The notes beneath the pieces were generated by a model. That model searched no databases. It saw only the letters and a program-made list of their open reading frames with translations, and had not been told where the DNA came from. A DNA stretch of 64,000 bases from assembly GCF_921293095.1 (NCBI RefSeq), contig NC_060257.1:94043449-94107448 (forward strand), in the 5' to 3' direction. The DNA is from Ischnura elegans. Taxonomy: Eukaryota; Arthropoda; Insecta; Odonata; Coenagrionidae. Each line of letters opens with the position of its first letter. Position 1 is the stretch's first letter. Below, one piece after another: positions 46,494 through 57,058 of this stretch. The position numbers and the translations under genes are program-made.

Positions 46494-47345
46494 TGAAATC
46501 TATCAACCGGCTTCCTAATGCGCTGAGGGTATCTTTTATCAACAGCTGATCCCTCGTTTGGAGATGGAACACTTGCATTTGACTGAGCGTCAGAGTGAGA
46601 AGGAACCGGGGATTGCAGCGATGGGGATGGGTGAGGCAAACGTGGCGTACTGGGAATGCTAGAGGTGGGTGAGGAGTGAGGGGAAAGGTTGTTTTTGTTT
46701 GGGAACCTCTCCGCTACTGCGTCGTTATTGACATTGAAATCACCCGTTTTAACATTATCAGAATTGGCATACACTGAGCTGGAATTCATCCCAATGAGCT
46801 GATCAATATGTCTGTTACAAACAAAACCAGACTTGAACATTACAGAATATATTACACCACTTAATTGTTTTAATACGATCCCTTCAACCCATTTGTCTTT
46901 ACAGCGATAATCCCTAATTAGAACAGGTTGATTTTCAAACAAAATCCTTGTTTTCTTAACACCAAAATACTCTTTTTGTTTTTCTTGCTTAAGTCCCACT
47001 CTCTTGACCACATTAGGCCTCAATAGATCTAGTCTGGATCTTAAAGGTCTGCCAAACATTAGTTTAGCAGGGGTTTCATTCGTAGTACTATGAATAGAGT
47101 TTCTGTAACTAAACAATATATTACTCAGGGCAATATTTACATCTGCATTTTCTACAAAAGCGCAACTTAACTTATGCTTAGCATACTTAACAGAACTCTC
47201 CGCCTGGCCATTAGATCGAGGGTGGTATGGCGGCGAAAATGACTGCTTCACACCATTTGATACCATAAAATTTCTAAATTCTAATGAAGTGAAAGGTGGA
47301 CCATTATCGGAATGTAAGGAAACAGGTAGTCCAAATCTTGAAAAT
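46494..47345 (-). pseudogene. Gypsy integrase, C-terminal half
   Basis: The minus frame reads FGLPVSLHSDNGPPFTS (second catalytic Asp), then PYHPRSNGQAESSVKYAKHK (third catalytic Glu), then the C-terminal domain (KTRILFENQPVLIRDY and KDKWVEGIVLKQLSG), ending in a basic tail (YPQRIRKPVDRF). The zinc-binding HHCC start and the first catalytic Asp are missing; the frame starts abruptly at ~47350 against Penelope-like sequence. The visible half has no stop, but the protein is incomplete. Confidence 0.85.
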
Positions 47346-47351
47346 AGCTCT

Positions 47352-47785
47352 TAAAATTGTCCGTCCGGGCTATCTCAATGGATTCGCGGATGAGTCTGGG
47401 AAAATATCTGCCTTCTTTCACTATTACCTTGGCGTCGTCAAACTTAATGTCATACGGCAAGTCTCACCGATGTATGCCTTTCCACACGAGCAAGGGACCT
47501 TGTAAACACCTTAACAGAGACGACGGCTACCATCTGGATGCCCATTGGAGGAGGCTCATTAGGCGGACCAATAAGAGAGCGGCAGCCACAACTGGCGGGA
47601 CTGACCCCCTATATAAGGAGGACGAAAATCGTGGACCGGCATCATCTTCGACCTGAAGACGCTGGCAGCAGTGCCAGCGAAACTGTTGTCATCACCAACA
47701 AACCGACGCGATTGCACCGGAAATATGGAGAAACTGGAACCTGAACACCGCGGAAATCTACGTAGTCACAGAGTGCTCAGCTTAG
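47352..47785. mobile_element. Penelope-like element fragment 2, inverted 5' part plus direct 3' part
   Basis: On the minus strand (47510 down to 47352) lies a GIY-YIG-type nuclease start, GVYKVPCSCGKAYIGETC. After an internal deletion come KFDDAKVIVKEGRYF and PRLIRESIEIARTDNF. On the + strand from ~47512 the protein continues: NRDDGYHLDAHWRRLI, then the 3' tail with a hammerhead-like core. In ordinary Penelope-like elements the NF and NRDDG parts are adjacent. The two halves therefore belong together but are in opposite orientation. It sits inside the compact Gypsy element. Confidence 0.75.
47653..47690 (+). ncRNA. Hammerhead-ribozyme-like core in Penelope-like tail
   Basis: CTGAAGA (47653-47659) is followed by stem GCTGGC/GCCAGC (47661-47666 and 47673-47678), GAAA (47679-47682), a C-G pair, loop TGTT and GTC (47688-47690). 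This is the hammerhead core with a GUC cleavage triplet. Pairing of stem I (47640-47652 with 47691 onwards) is weak. Confidence 0.45.
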
Positions 47786-48004
47786 CATCGAGCGATCGAG
47801 GGTACAGGCCAGCCGTACAGGCTTGTTTCGTCATCACCTCTATTTCAAGATGGCCGACCGTTTTTGGCGGCGTTTAAAATTGTTCGAATTTTGATTGCTA
47901 ATAATTCCATCATTACTTTTTCAACGCATCTGTCATTCATCCCAATCGAAATGAAATTACATCAGAAGTGATATACATTCGTTTTTTTAGACCGTTCTGA
48001 TAGG

Positions 48005-48092
48005 CTTGAACAACCCTATTCAAATCGTTCGACATACGACGACCACGTGTCTATCGTACTATCAAACTCGCCAACCGATCCTATTACTCCAG
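48005..48092 (-). pseudogene. Gypsy gag start remnant
   Basis: Downstream of the 5' LTR the minus strand has an ATG followed by VGEFDSTIDTWSSYVERFE and then a stop. This is the characteristic opening of gag in one Gypsy group. The rest of gag is not present. Confidence 0.65.
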
Positions 48093-48196
48093 CCATTTCA
48101 GAATTACTGGATCACACAGAATTACTTCCTTTATCCTAGCCGTTATCGATCTGTTACATAACGCTAGTTTCCACACAGTTTATCCTCGTCGCCATT

Positions 48197-48376
48197 TGTG
48201 GTGTACCGGGCTCAATGATTTAACACACGTGATTGACAGTTCAGCGAGTCCGACTGGCTCGGCGGCAGGTAGGGTAGCAACTGGCCTCGAGCTAACAACT
48301 GCAGCTGAGAAGCCGGGGTAGGCGGCGTGCCGGTCGAGCCAATCGAGCCTCATTTATTTCCAGCACAAATACAACA
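48197..48376 (-). repeat. 5' LTR, 180 bp
   Basis: Direct repeat of 46097-46276. On the minus strand it starts TGTTGTATTTG and ends TACACCACA, followed by the primer-binding-like site at 48183-48195. Confidence 0.92.
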
Positions 48377-48805
48377 AATACATTACATAATACATTACAT
48401 AATGTATTCTCCATGGTCCAAAGATTAGTAGGGACCGGTAGAGTCTGTTGGAGACTGCCTTCAAGCTTCAACGACATGCGCTTCCGGTGAAGTTGCAGAA
48501 TGAAAAGGAATCAAAGATTGTTCTCCGAGATTAAGACTAATGTGTATGAATTAATAAAATAATTATTTAATTTTAGCTTTATGATTTGTGTCACATATGT
48601 TTTAATAGTCTCACAGGTTAAATTTAAGACTTTGTCACAACATCACTCAGCCAATCAACACGCTGGCCCCGCTGACCAATGAGAATAACACGTCGAAAAA
48701 TCGTCGATTGAACAAATAAAATCGACGTCGACCACATATCGATCTATAGTCGTCGAATCGACGAAGATTCGACGTAGATTCGATGAACCATTTCTCACTG
48801 GGTAA

Positions 48806-50030
48806 CCCAGTGCGGAACCCGTGAAGATCTTGAAAAGTATTCGTCACGAAAGCCTTCGATCTCTCACGTTGTCAAATTAAAGAAGAAAAGGTTTTTCTCA
48901 ATTGGCCGTATAATTCTCCCTGCTCGTCCACCTTACAAGTTGAAAAATTTTACTGCGTTGGTGTGCGGGAAGGGGGAGAACTTCCCCGCAGGGACCAAAC
49001 ATCAGCCTCTCACCCGGAAAGCCCAAAAAATACACACACTCACACAATCACTCACACAAACATACACAACAAGAACCTTTGTGGGGCTGTAGGGACCTCC
49101 GCTAAGGATTCTTGCTCCACAGAAAACCGGGAATCTTCCCAGGATGGGCCTCTTAAAGACAGCCAGTGATCCGTAGAGACACTTTCACTCAATAAGCAAT
49201 CACTCACCTGTAGATGGCTTCAATGTTCCGGGAGAAAAAAGGTTTGCTCCAAAAGAGCGTCGTCGGGGGGTTCGGCAAGGGGACGAGGAAAACACACGTA
49301 TACGTATTTCGGCTACAAAGTAGCCCTTTTCAGCGTGCTGAAGGTAGAACCAAATTCACTTACAACACGAGGCTGAAAGTGAAGGGGACGGGAGGACAAC
49401 AAAAAAATATAACTAAGAATAAGAAGGGGGGAGGGTTGAAGATGGAGGGCTAGGGGGGAGGATGAAAACAGTATTGGGTGTTAAACGGAAGATGGGAACC
49501 TATGGCAAAAAAGGGGGTCCGAGGGGGGACGGGGGAGGGGAGTGAAGTGATTGGCTAGTGGCGTACTGGGGTAAAGGAGGAGGGGGGGGAGGGTTAAAGT
49601 GAAGGAGAGGGTAGGGAGAAGGGAGGGAGGATTAAGGGAAGGGGGGAAAGAGGAGCTTATACACATGCAACTGACGAGACTGGAGGAAGATAGGCGGATA
49701 TAACTGATCATGGCCAATCCGTGATAAATACATTTACATACTATTGTAATGTATTCTCTATGGGCCAATATAAGAGTAATGACCCGGCAGGGTTACGAGC
49801 TGTCACGGATAAGACAATCGACGTAGGTACCTATAAATTATTGATTTTCTAAGTCATTTATTTAGACCGGAAGTTTTTCATAAAATTATACATGAACGAA
49901 TATTTTTACTTCATATCTTAAGGCTTCAAAAGTCTCACTTTCTTCTACTGGTGAGTAGTAAGCTGCCCCACTTACTCGACCACTGGGCAAAACCGTAGGG
50001 GGTTTTATTTGTGTGAACCCCCGACGAAAT
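48806..50030. other. Purine-rich, no gene; possible Penelope-like tail
   Basis: The 49380-49680 part is strongly G/A-rich on + and gives only low-complexity frames. At 49307-49333 (minus) a CTGAAAA, stem GGCTAC/GTAGCC, GAAA series resembles the hammerhead-like cores elsewhere in the window, but with an A at the position that is normally G. It is followed by palindromic TACGTA. Confidence 0.4.
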
Positions 50031-50049
50031 CATACCGTGTAATTGTAAA

Positions 50050-50135
50050 CAACCTGGTAGAGCACTCGACCGGAAATTTAGAGATTCTGAGTTCGAGTTC
50101 CAGCAACGTCGCATTTTTACTGGTTTCCGGCTTTT
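50050..50135 (+). repeat. tRNA-like SINE head
   Basis: TGGTAGAGCACTCG (A-box-like, about 50056) and GAGTTCGAGTTCC (B-box-like, about 50090-50102) stand at tRNA-like spacing. The arms do not form a good acceptor stem, so a tRNA-derived SINE is more likely than a tRNA gene. Confidence 0.55.
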
Positions 50136-50983
50136 TCCATCTACCTCATCACCGTTGTCCTCGTTTTTTTTCTGTTATGCGTTCCTGTCCCTTTCTTCTC
50201 CTCTTTATGAATTTATATTTTAGTATGTTCGCGCTTATGGTATTATACAACACGCTCCGTAAATTTTTGTGTTTTTTAATTGATACATTCCAATGTATAA
50301 ACGACCTCTACGGAATAAAGGATGTTATTATTAAACTTAAAACCGCTCGGAGATTGCGCGCGCTAAGCAATGAGATAGTAGGGTCGAGATTTGTTAGATG
50401 TCGCTTTAGTAACGAATGCGTCGAAGGGTAAATAGCACTTCTTCTCTATATCTTAGCTTGCAGCGTTTGCCGTTAATAGAAAGGAAAAGAGTGTTTGGGA
50501 CAGTATGTTATGAACTAATGCATCTCAAATTATATTTAAGTGATTATTTTTCGAACAAAAAACAGACGTAACTGTTTCATGGTGAGTTCGTGCAATTTTC
50601 AACCAATGTCTTTGCTAGAACGTTCTATGCACAAACAAAACAATTACGAAATTCTTCACCCACTCCACTCCACGAGGGTCGACGTGTGTGTTTAAGAGAC
50701 ATTTGTTGACTTTTATATTTCTGCAGGGTTTGTGAAGTAAGTGGTAAAGACTCGACGGAGACCTGCCTTCAAGTAGTTTTTCATATTTTAGCTAAAATAT
50801 TTGTTTTTACCTCATTATTTTCGCACGTCTAATGAACCATATGATGACGGTTTCTGAAATTGTGTTTGAACTTGCATCATTGTGATTTGCAAGATGCTCT
50901 GTGTATTTATTTCTCTCCTATTGACCACGCTTATTGACCCTATAATCCATGTGCTTATTTATCAGCATTGCCCAAGTCTCACG
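50136..50983 (+). promoter_or_regulatory. Region upstream of AARS: presumed promoter, 5'UTR and intron
   Basis: There is no other gene between the SINE head and the AARS start codon. An in-frame ATG upstream (50894) would add ~30 hydrophobic residues foreign to the family. A pyrimidine-rich TTATTTATCAG ending at 50965 looks like a splice acceptor, suggesting a separate 5'UTR exon further left. No core promoter motif is convincing. Confidence 0.4.
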
Positions 50984-51127
50984 ATGAATACCTCAATGAC
51001 AGCCAAGGAAATCCGAAAGGCTTTCATAGATTTCTTTGAAGAGAAGGATCATCTTTATGTCCATTCCTCGTCAACAATTCCTCATGATGACCCAACATTA
51101 CTCTTTGCCAATGCTGGGATGAACCAA
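50984..51127 (+). CDS. AARS: Alanyl-tRNA synthetase, coding exon 1
   Basis: Cytosolic alanyl-tRNA synthetase charges tRNA-Ala with alanine using ATP. The 48 codons from ATG 50984 ([20 protein letters not shown]...) include [20 protein letters not shown] and NAGMNQ, which is class II motif 1 of AlaRS. The start is placed here because family members begin a few residues before 'T..EIR..F..FF'. The exon ends in phase 0 at CAA followed by GTGAGT. Intron 1 is only 79 bp (51128-51206). Confidence 0.95.
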
Positions 51128-51161
51128 GTGAGTAATTGCAGTTCATATAATTGTGGCCTAG

Positions 51162-51461
<300 letters not shown>

Positions 51462-51888
51462 TAACCTTACGCGACTAACATCGGCTTTAGCCGACGCAGT
51501 TGTTTCTTTGCATAGAAACGAACGTTCGCTTTAAGGGAAGTGGGGTTTGGAACCGCCCAAGCAATGGAGTTTGACGAACCGTCGAGACCAACGTTATCGA
51601 GATGTCAGCCCCTGTCTTTGGAGTCTCACTTTAATTCCATACCTCTAACAGAATTAATTCGTTATAAACTAATAGTATTAGTAACAGTGTTTGTACGAAG
51701 TGATATGCATGCATCATCAATAAAGTGTAAACGAGAAACAGCCCTGTTTTTCATATTCTGTATTCATGCAATTTTTAATTGGAATTCTAAAATTAAAACT
51801 TGGTTGTCTAATTGAAGTTAAAGCAATTAGAGGATGCATATAGCAGCAGTTTTATGAATTCTGCTGGGAAAAAATGTCTTTTGACCTT

Positions 51889-52427
51889 GCAGTGAAGTTT
51901 TCTCGGGTTTCACACTGGGTCAGGTCCTCCATTTCTCCTTCCAACGTTTCGATGAACAACTCGCCCATCGTCTTCAGGGATTCAGGAATCCAATACCAAT
52001 TCCTCAAAGTCTCAGGGTATACATGGAGAATTCTGTGGGTGAGGGCGGTTCAGTGTCTCCTGATTGGCTGCCAGTCCCCTCGTATTCTTAAGAGGTAGCC
52101 CCATACATGGCTTAAATTATAGCTGCAGTCTCTGTTGATGTTATTGCTGTTTTTTTGAATCTGAATGGATTCTTTCACTATGCGGTCCCAGTATCCATGA
52201 GATCGATGGAGCAGCATTGCTTCTTCCCAGTGAATCATATGATTCTCCAGGATGCTGTGCTCAGCCACTGCCGATTTTTCCATTTGTCTTAATCTAGGTG
52301 TCTACGATGTTCATTCAATCTTGTCTCAATAGTGTGGATATGGAAATGTGCAAAATGGAGGACCTGACCCGGTGTGAAACCCGAGAAAACTTCACTGCAA
52401 TTGTTAGCCAGGAAAAAACCAAAAATT
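51889..52427 (-). mobile_element. Penelope-like element insertion 3, in AARS intron 2
   Basis: The 539-bp insertion is flanked by a perfect 15-bp duplication ATGTCTTTTGACCTT (51874-51888 and 52428-52442). The minus strand (52050-52283) encodes the C-terminal GIY-YIG region: EKSAVAEHSILENHMIHWEE, YWDRIVKESIQI and NNINRDCSYNLSHVW. Its tail runs to 51889. At the other end (52354-52402) the last ~48 bp of the same tail appear in the opposite orientation, followed by 25 bp to the duplication. It lies antisense to AARS. Confidence 0.8.
51943..51980 (-). ncRNA. Hammerhead-like core remnant in Penelope-like tail
   Basis: On the minus strand, CTGAAGA is followed by stem CGATG/CATCG around a ~11-nt loop, then AAACGTTGGA. 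The first half of the hammerhead core is present, but no GUC-type triplet follows. It is a degenerate or different structure, probably inactive. Confidence 0.3.
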
Positions 52428-52442
52428 ATGTCTTTTGACCTT

Positions 52443-54019
52443 ATTTGTCACTTCATTGTAATCATATTTTTCAAACTCATTTCCAATTTTTTGGTTGTAC
52501 TAGGAAAAGAAATGCTCATTAAATCAATTCATGCAAATATAAGTAATGTCCAGAATGATTAAAAGCTCACCTCATCAAAAGTACAGACAAATTGAGTGTG
52601 TTGGTTGGTGGGATAATTCACAGCAGTGACCAACCACTGCCCCATCACCCTTATGAAACACACACTCAAATTGTAAGAGTTGATGGGACTCCTCTAAGGT
52701 TGCATTGGTCGAGATACCTCACATATGAAGGGAAGGAGACTCACTCACTCACTGTTTCCGCTCAACTATGGGGAAATGTGCTTGAACTCAAGTGATGAGA
52801 ATGTGTGGATGCGTGTCGATGACCAAGTTGCCTTAGTAAGTGATCGATTGCATGTATAAGCATAAAGGTTAAAATGACTGAACTTAGGCTGATTTAAGAT
52901 GAGTATTAATACGCTCACCATGTCATGAGATCAGGTAAGATGATCAACTGGCAACAACAATTGGTGATTAGCTTAATGAGTCGAGAAAATTATCTCAATC
53001 ACTTTTCCCCTTTTACAGTTGAATTAATTCACAGCTAAATGTTTAAGCTGCTGGGTGATCACTGTTTCTGCATATTTTTGTTTTGTTAATATGTTATAAT
53101 CTATTTTTGTTCATATCTAAAGGCCTGTTTACGTGGTACATTAGCCTGTACGAGTTAAATTCTAAATGTATTAAAGTAATGATGAATGTGTGATAAACAA
53201 AATGGAGGGAATTACTTATGCAAGGAGGGGAAAGAAGTGGGCTGAATGGAGGAGTCAGCCCTTCTTTGGATTTTGGGATAAGCGACACAAAGCTGATTGG
53301 GAAGGGGATTTCGGTGTTTTCTTTTGCTGGAAACCAGTTATACACAGTATTGTCGATATCCACATGTGAAGAGCAGGAGATTTTTTTTCAATGAGCTCTG
53401 TATGTGACATTTTCTTAAAGATTTTCAATTTTTTTAATTTTTTTTTCTTCATTAGGTATGGAGTGAAATCTGGTACATACTTTATTGCAACATTAATCTA
53501 ATTCATTTTATCATGTGTGTGCCCATGAAAATTTCCAAGTTTGTATGTAATCACAACACTTTCTTCTTCCTTTATCAACCTCCATACTGACCAATGTGAT
53601 ATAATAAAAGCGGGACTCCTATCAGTATGCCTTCTTTGAAAGCAAGACTTATTTACATGGTGAAAATATTATATTTATAATTAATTAGTATATAAATTAC
53701 GTATGTATGTGTTAATTTTTCTCATTCTCATCAATAGATGGTATATGTTAGAGCAGAATTTTTTTAAAACCAAAGTTTATTCTTCTTTTAACCTAGACTA
53801 ATGGAACTTACTTAAGAAAGCAATATGTGTAATGCAAGGTGGCATTAAAAATGAAGTTTTTTAAATAGCAATATGTGTAATGCAAGGTGGCATTAAAAAT
53901 GAAGTTTTTTAAATTTCATATTTCCATTATTTAGGGGAAAGCTTGCATTATTATTGAATTGACCTCTATGAGAATCCTCTGCACTATTTGTTTATCATAT
54001 TCATCTTCTTCTTTGGCAG
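52443..54019. other. Remainder of AARS intron 2
   Basis: Non-coding. It contains a small inverted pair (ACAAATTGAGTGTGTTG at ~52589 against 52657-52675) and the 48-bp tandem duplication listed separately. Confidence 0.6.
53819..53914. repeat. 48-bp tandem duplication in AARS intron 2
   Basis: Two essentially identical 48-bp units start AGCAATATGTGTAATGCAAG at 53819 and 53867. Confidence 0.95.
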
Positions 54020-54165
54020 AAAGAAATATGTTCGTGGGCATGGGAATTGCTCACGGAGAGGCTTCACCTGCCTGCTGATCGATTGTATGTCACGTACTTT
54101 GGTGGTGATGCAAAGTCTGGCCTGGAACCTGATGATGAGTGTCGTCTCATTTGGAAGAACCTTGG
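54020..54165 (+). CDS. AARS: Alanyl-tRNA synthetase, coding exon 3
   Basis: After a CTTTGGCAG acceptor, 146 nt encode [20 protein letters not shown], then [20 protein letters not shown] and CRLIWKNL plus two bases of a glycine codon (phase 2). This matches the catalytic-domain insert with the conserved [10 protein letters not shown] block. The donor is GG followed by GTAATT. Intron 3 is ~7.0 kb and carries several mobile elements. Confidence 0.93.
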
Positions 54166-55361
54166 GTAATTTCTGAATGTGTTTCACTTGGACTGCTGCA
54201 ATGGTTCTGGTGGCCTAACTAAACTTAAAGCCACCAAGAGCATCCACCAGTTTGCAGATGGTGGTTGTACCTGTAGATAATGAGGTTGTAGTATAAGGGA
54301 CTTTGCTTGTCAAGCAAAAAAAGGTGGGCAAGCAATAGCTATGTGAGGGAGTATGGGTGTATCCATGGGTTAGATTCCAAGGTGATATGACTTGGTAATT
54401 GGAGACCGCCAACAATTACTCTTCTCATTCACTCAGGGGAGGGGGAGCAGCTCTTCCTCATGTGAAAGTGGGGTCTACGCAGGTCAGTATGGTAACTCTC
54501 ATTTTGAGGCATGTTAACATTTACTTTAAAGGCTGTAGAACTTCTATGTGAAAGACAAGGGAAACCACCACATCACTATCCTGAGGAGTCATAGCTAGGT
54601 ACTCCAATAATTATTCTATAAAAGACATGATGTTATTCCCATGATTGAAATATTATGAAGGTAAACTAGTCTACTACTAAACTGTTTGGATCAACCGGAT
54701 GCACCAATAATTTGTCATGCAGATAACTGCATCATGAATAATCCACTCGTTGATAAGCGGGAGTTTACTGTGCACAATTCTTCTGCTTTACATTCCTTCA
54801 CATCCAGCTCTGTGCACCTTATCTGAGGTCTGACTCCCATTCTTCCGTGCCAGCTTTCCTTCAGCTATTTTCATGATTCTGTTGTGTCTCAAGATGTGGC
54901 CGATAGAATTTTCTCTGCCCAATGATTTCAAAACATTCTCTTGGATCCTACTCCATTTTGAACTTCTGAATTACTTACTTGATCTATTCATTTGATCTTC
55001 ATCATTCTTAACTCACACCATATTTTGAAAGCTTCCAATCTTATGTAGGACTTCACTTTTTTCGGGGAATGGTGACTATAAATTCTTCTCGGAATTTCCT
55101 CTGGGTAATCTCCTCCTCAAAACATTGGCAGCGACTAGGACTGAGGAGATTATGCTGATGAAATTCCGTGAAGCATTTTCAGCTTCCATTCTTAATTTCT
55201 TTTATGCTGTAATCATCCATGTCTTCTTACCATAAAGAATAGGGATGGATGGATCTAGGATTTTTTTTGGATCGGATCCTTGATTTTTGGAGCCGGATCT
55301 TTCAGATTGGATGTTTTCGGATCCAAATGCATTTTCAAATTCCTATTAAACGAAGTATTTA
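54166..55361. other. AARS intron 3, left part
   Basis: No coding and no clearly recognised repeat. Short ATGGATCC/GGATCC-rich wording occurs at 55240-55325. Confidence 0.5.
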
Positions 55362-57058
55362 CACCCATGTCTCGTATAGCGCAAGGGATGCGTTCCTTGG
55401 GGTCTTTGCGCTATACGAATTTGCGTTATACGAGAGCGTTTTAACATTGGGAAGATAAGGATGCGTTCCTGGTAGCATAGGTCTTGGGTATTGAATTTCC
55501 TCTAAAACATATATATTCCCATAAATAGCCTTAGAAAACATTATTTATGTAATTTTTTATAGTTTAAAACATATTTAAAGATAGTATGCATGCATTTGAA
55601 GACTTATTCACGTTAAAAAAAATTCTTACGAGCTTTTGAAATTCCCTCCTGTCGTGCGGGTAGGCTAACATCTGCTATCTCAGGGGTTCTTAATGCATTG
55701 CCGGCAGTTGACGATTTTTCAAACCAGTCTAAAAACAACTATTGGGTCACCCAGGCCCTTTTGTCACTCATCGAAATGACAGGCAAATGCTACTTTGAAT
55801 GCCATTTCATAGCTAGCGGAGTTTATGAATGATAAATCATTTTAATTTGAAGTCCTCTGAGTCATTAGCAGCTACGTGAAACAGTCTTTAAACGCCTTGA
55901 AACCTGACCCAGGTTTTCCTTCCCTGAAAATGAATGAACGAGAATGCATTCTTTTCCAAAAGAATACCGTCTCGTCAACACTAAAAACTGATTGAGGGGG
56001 AAAGGATCCACTTTCAATCACAGCTTGGAGTTCATCAGAAAATGTTGTGGTGACTGCGCTATCAACACTTGCAGATTCACCTGATATCGCCGCACTGAAA
56101 ATACCTGCTTGCCGTTTAAATTCTGGAACCAACCGGAGCTTTCACTAAATGTCTCGGAGCAATTACCACTCTCGTCTTTTTGTACTGATTCACTATGAAC
56201 TTTCCGTATGTGTAGACCGCTTGGTTGAAGCTGGTGCGGCTGAGGTCACTGATGTTTTAACTTCGTCTTTATTCAGAATAAGGCATCGTGCGTTTAAACT
56301 TCCGCGCAATATCGCTTTGATGTTCTCCATTTTCAAAGCAATTGACCTATATTTCTCTTCTAGGTTTATGGTTTTTCTTGATAAATTCTTGATTTTTCTA
56401 CTCGCATTCCTATCTTTTGCCATTTTCTCTTGGTTTTTACTCTGCATGGCTCTATCGAAATCACTTTCTACTGCTGAACTGTATTCTTGAGACGCAGAGG
56501 GCCTACGACTGCGGGGAGGGAACGAAGCTATTGTGTTTGAGACTCTGTAGCGGACCCTTTTATGTGCTGATTCTATTCATACGCAACTCGGCCACCGTCC
56601 ATTTCTCCCCCGTGAATACCGATGACCTTGAAGGCTTAAGCGTAGACCCTCTACCTGGAAGTCAATCGCCCGAAAACCTATGACGGCAAAAATTACGTCT
56701 CAACCAGTATTGCTTAAAAAAACTCATTCCCACTAGCCCCACGCTTAATTAATGATCTAAATTAACTCATTCTGTTTAGGAGACGAGATAAATTACTTCG
56801 GTAGGCCGGCTATCTGAACCCAACGACGAGTAATACTACAGCATGGAATTCGATTAATATATAAACTAAAAAGAAGATTTGAGGCAAGAAATAATATCAA
56901 TATGCGTAAAATGATAGAAATTTCGTGTGTACTTAGCGCAAGTTCACGTTTTATCGCGAGAGCGTTTAAGATTTTTGATTAGGCTACACTGTGTTGCAAT
57001 GTTTCCCCGAGGAACGAATTTGCGCTATATCGAAATTGCGCTATACGAGACATGGGTG
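55362..57058 (-). mobile_element. Tigger/pogo-type DNA transposon, deleted (1697 bp)
   Basis: The ends CACCCATGTCTCGTATAGCG and CGCTATACGAGACATGGGTG (with a spacer variant just inside) are inverted repeats flanked by TA (55360-55361 and 57059-57060), as for Tc1/mariner-group elements. The repeat wording 'CTCG.ATA.CGC' resembles Tigger ends. The minus strand holds two transposase fragments. It is in AARS intron 3 and inverted relative to the gene. Confidence 0.85.
55872..56447 (-). pseudogene. Tigger transposase fragments
   Basis: The part at 56193-56447 is basic and contains KTINLEEKYRSI, matching the start of the N-terminal DNA-binding region. The part at 55872-56132 contains SGESASVDSA, FPPQSVFSVDETVFFWKRM (first catalytic Asp in 'DET') and FKAFKD, matching the start of the DDE_1 domain. 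The centre and C-terminal domain are missing. Confidence 0.8.

Larger units (their letters stand above)
46097..48376 (-). mobile_element. Compact Gypsy LTR element (2280 bp), internally deleted
   Basis: The 180-bp LTRs at 48197-48376 (5') and 46097-46276 (3') differ at about two positions and are bounded by TG...CA. They are flanked by a 5-bp duplication AATAC (46092-46096 and 48377-48381). A primer-binding-like TGGCGACGAGGAT follows the 5' LTR (48183-48195). A purine-rich tract (GAAAGGGAGGAAT) precedes the 3' LTR. The interior holds only a gag start, an inverted Penelope-like fragment and the integrase C-terminal half. Protease, RT and RNase H are absent. Confidence 0.9.
45602..48802. mobile_element. 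MITE-3, TAA duplication, hosting a Gypsy element
   Basis: The ends CCCAGTGAGAAATG and CATTTCTCACTGGG are inverted repeats flanked by TAA (45599-45601 and 48803-48805). Subterminal CGTCGATTCGACG-type palindromes cluster inside both ends (45615-45710 and 48690-48785). Without the nested LTR element and its duplication the MITE is about 916 bp. The TAA duplication suggests PIF/Harbinger. It encodes nothing recognisable. Confidence 0.85.

Noticed and set aside
50050-50135. A functional tRNA gene
   Set aside because: A and B boxes are present but the acceptor and anticodon stems do not pair well; a SINE head explains it.
50882-50983. N-terminal extension of AARS from an upstream ATG (hydrophobic leader)
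   Set aside because: It crosses an acceptor-like site and is foreign to the family. A targeting peptide cannot be excluded but has no support.
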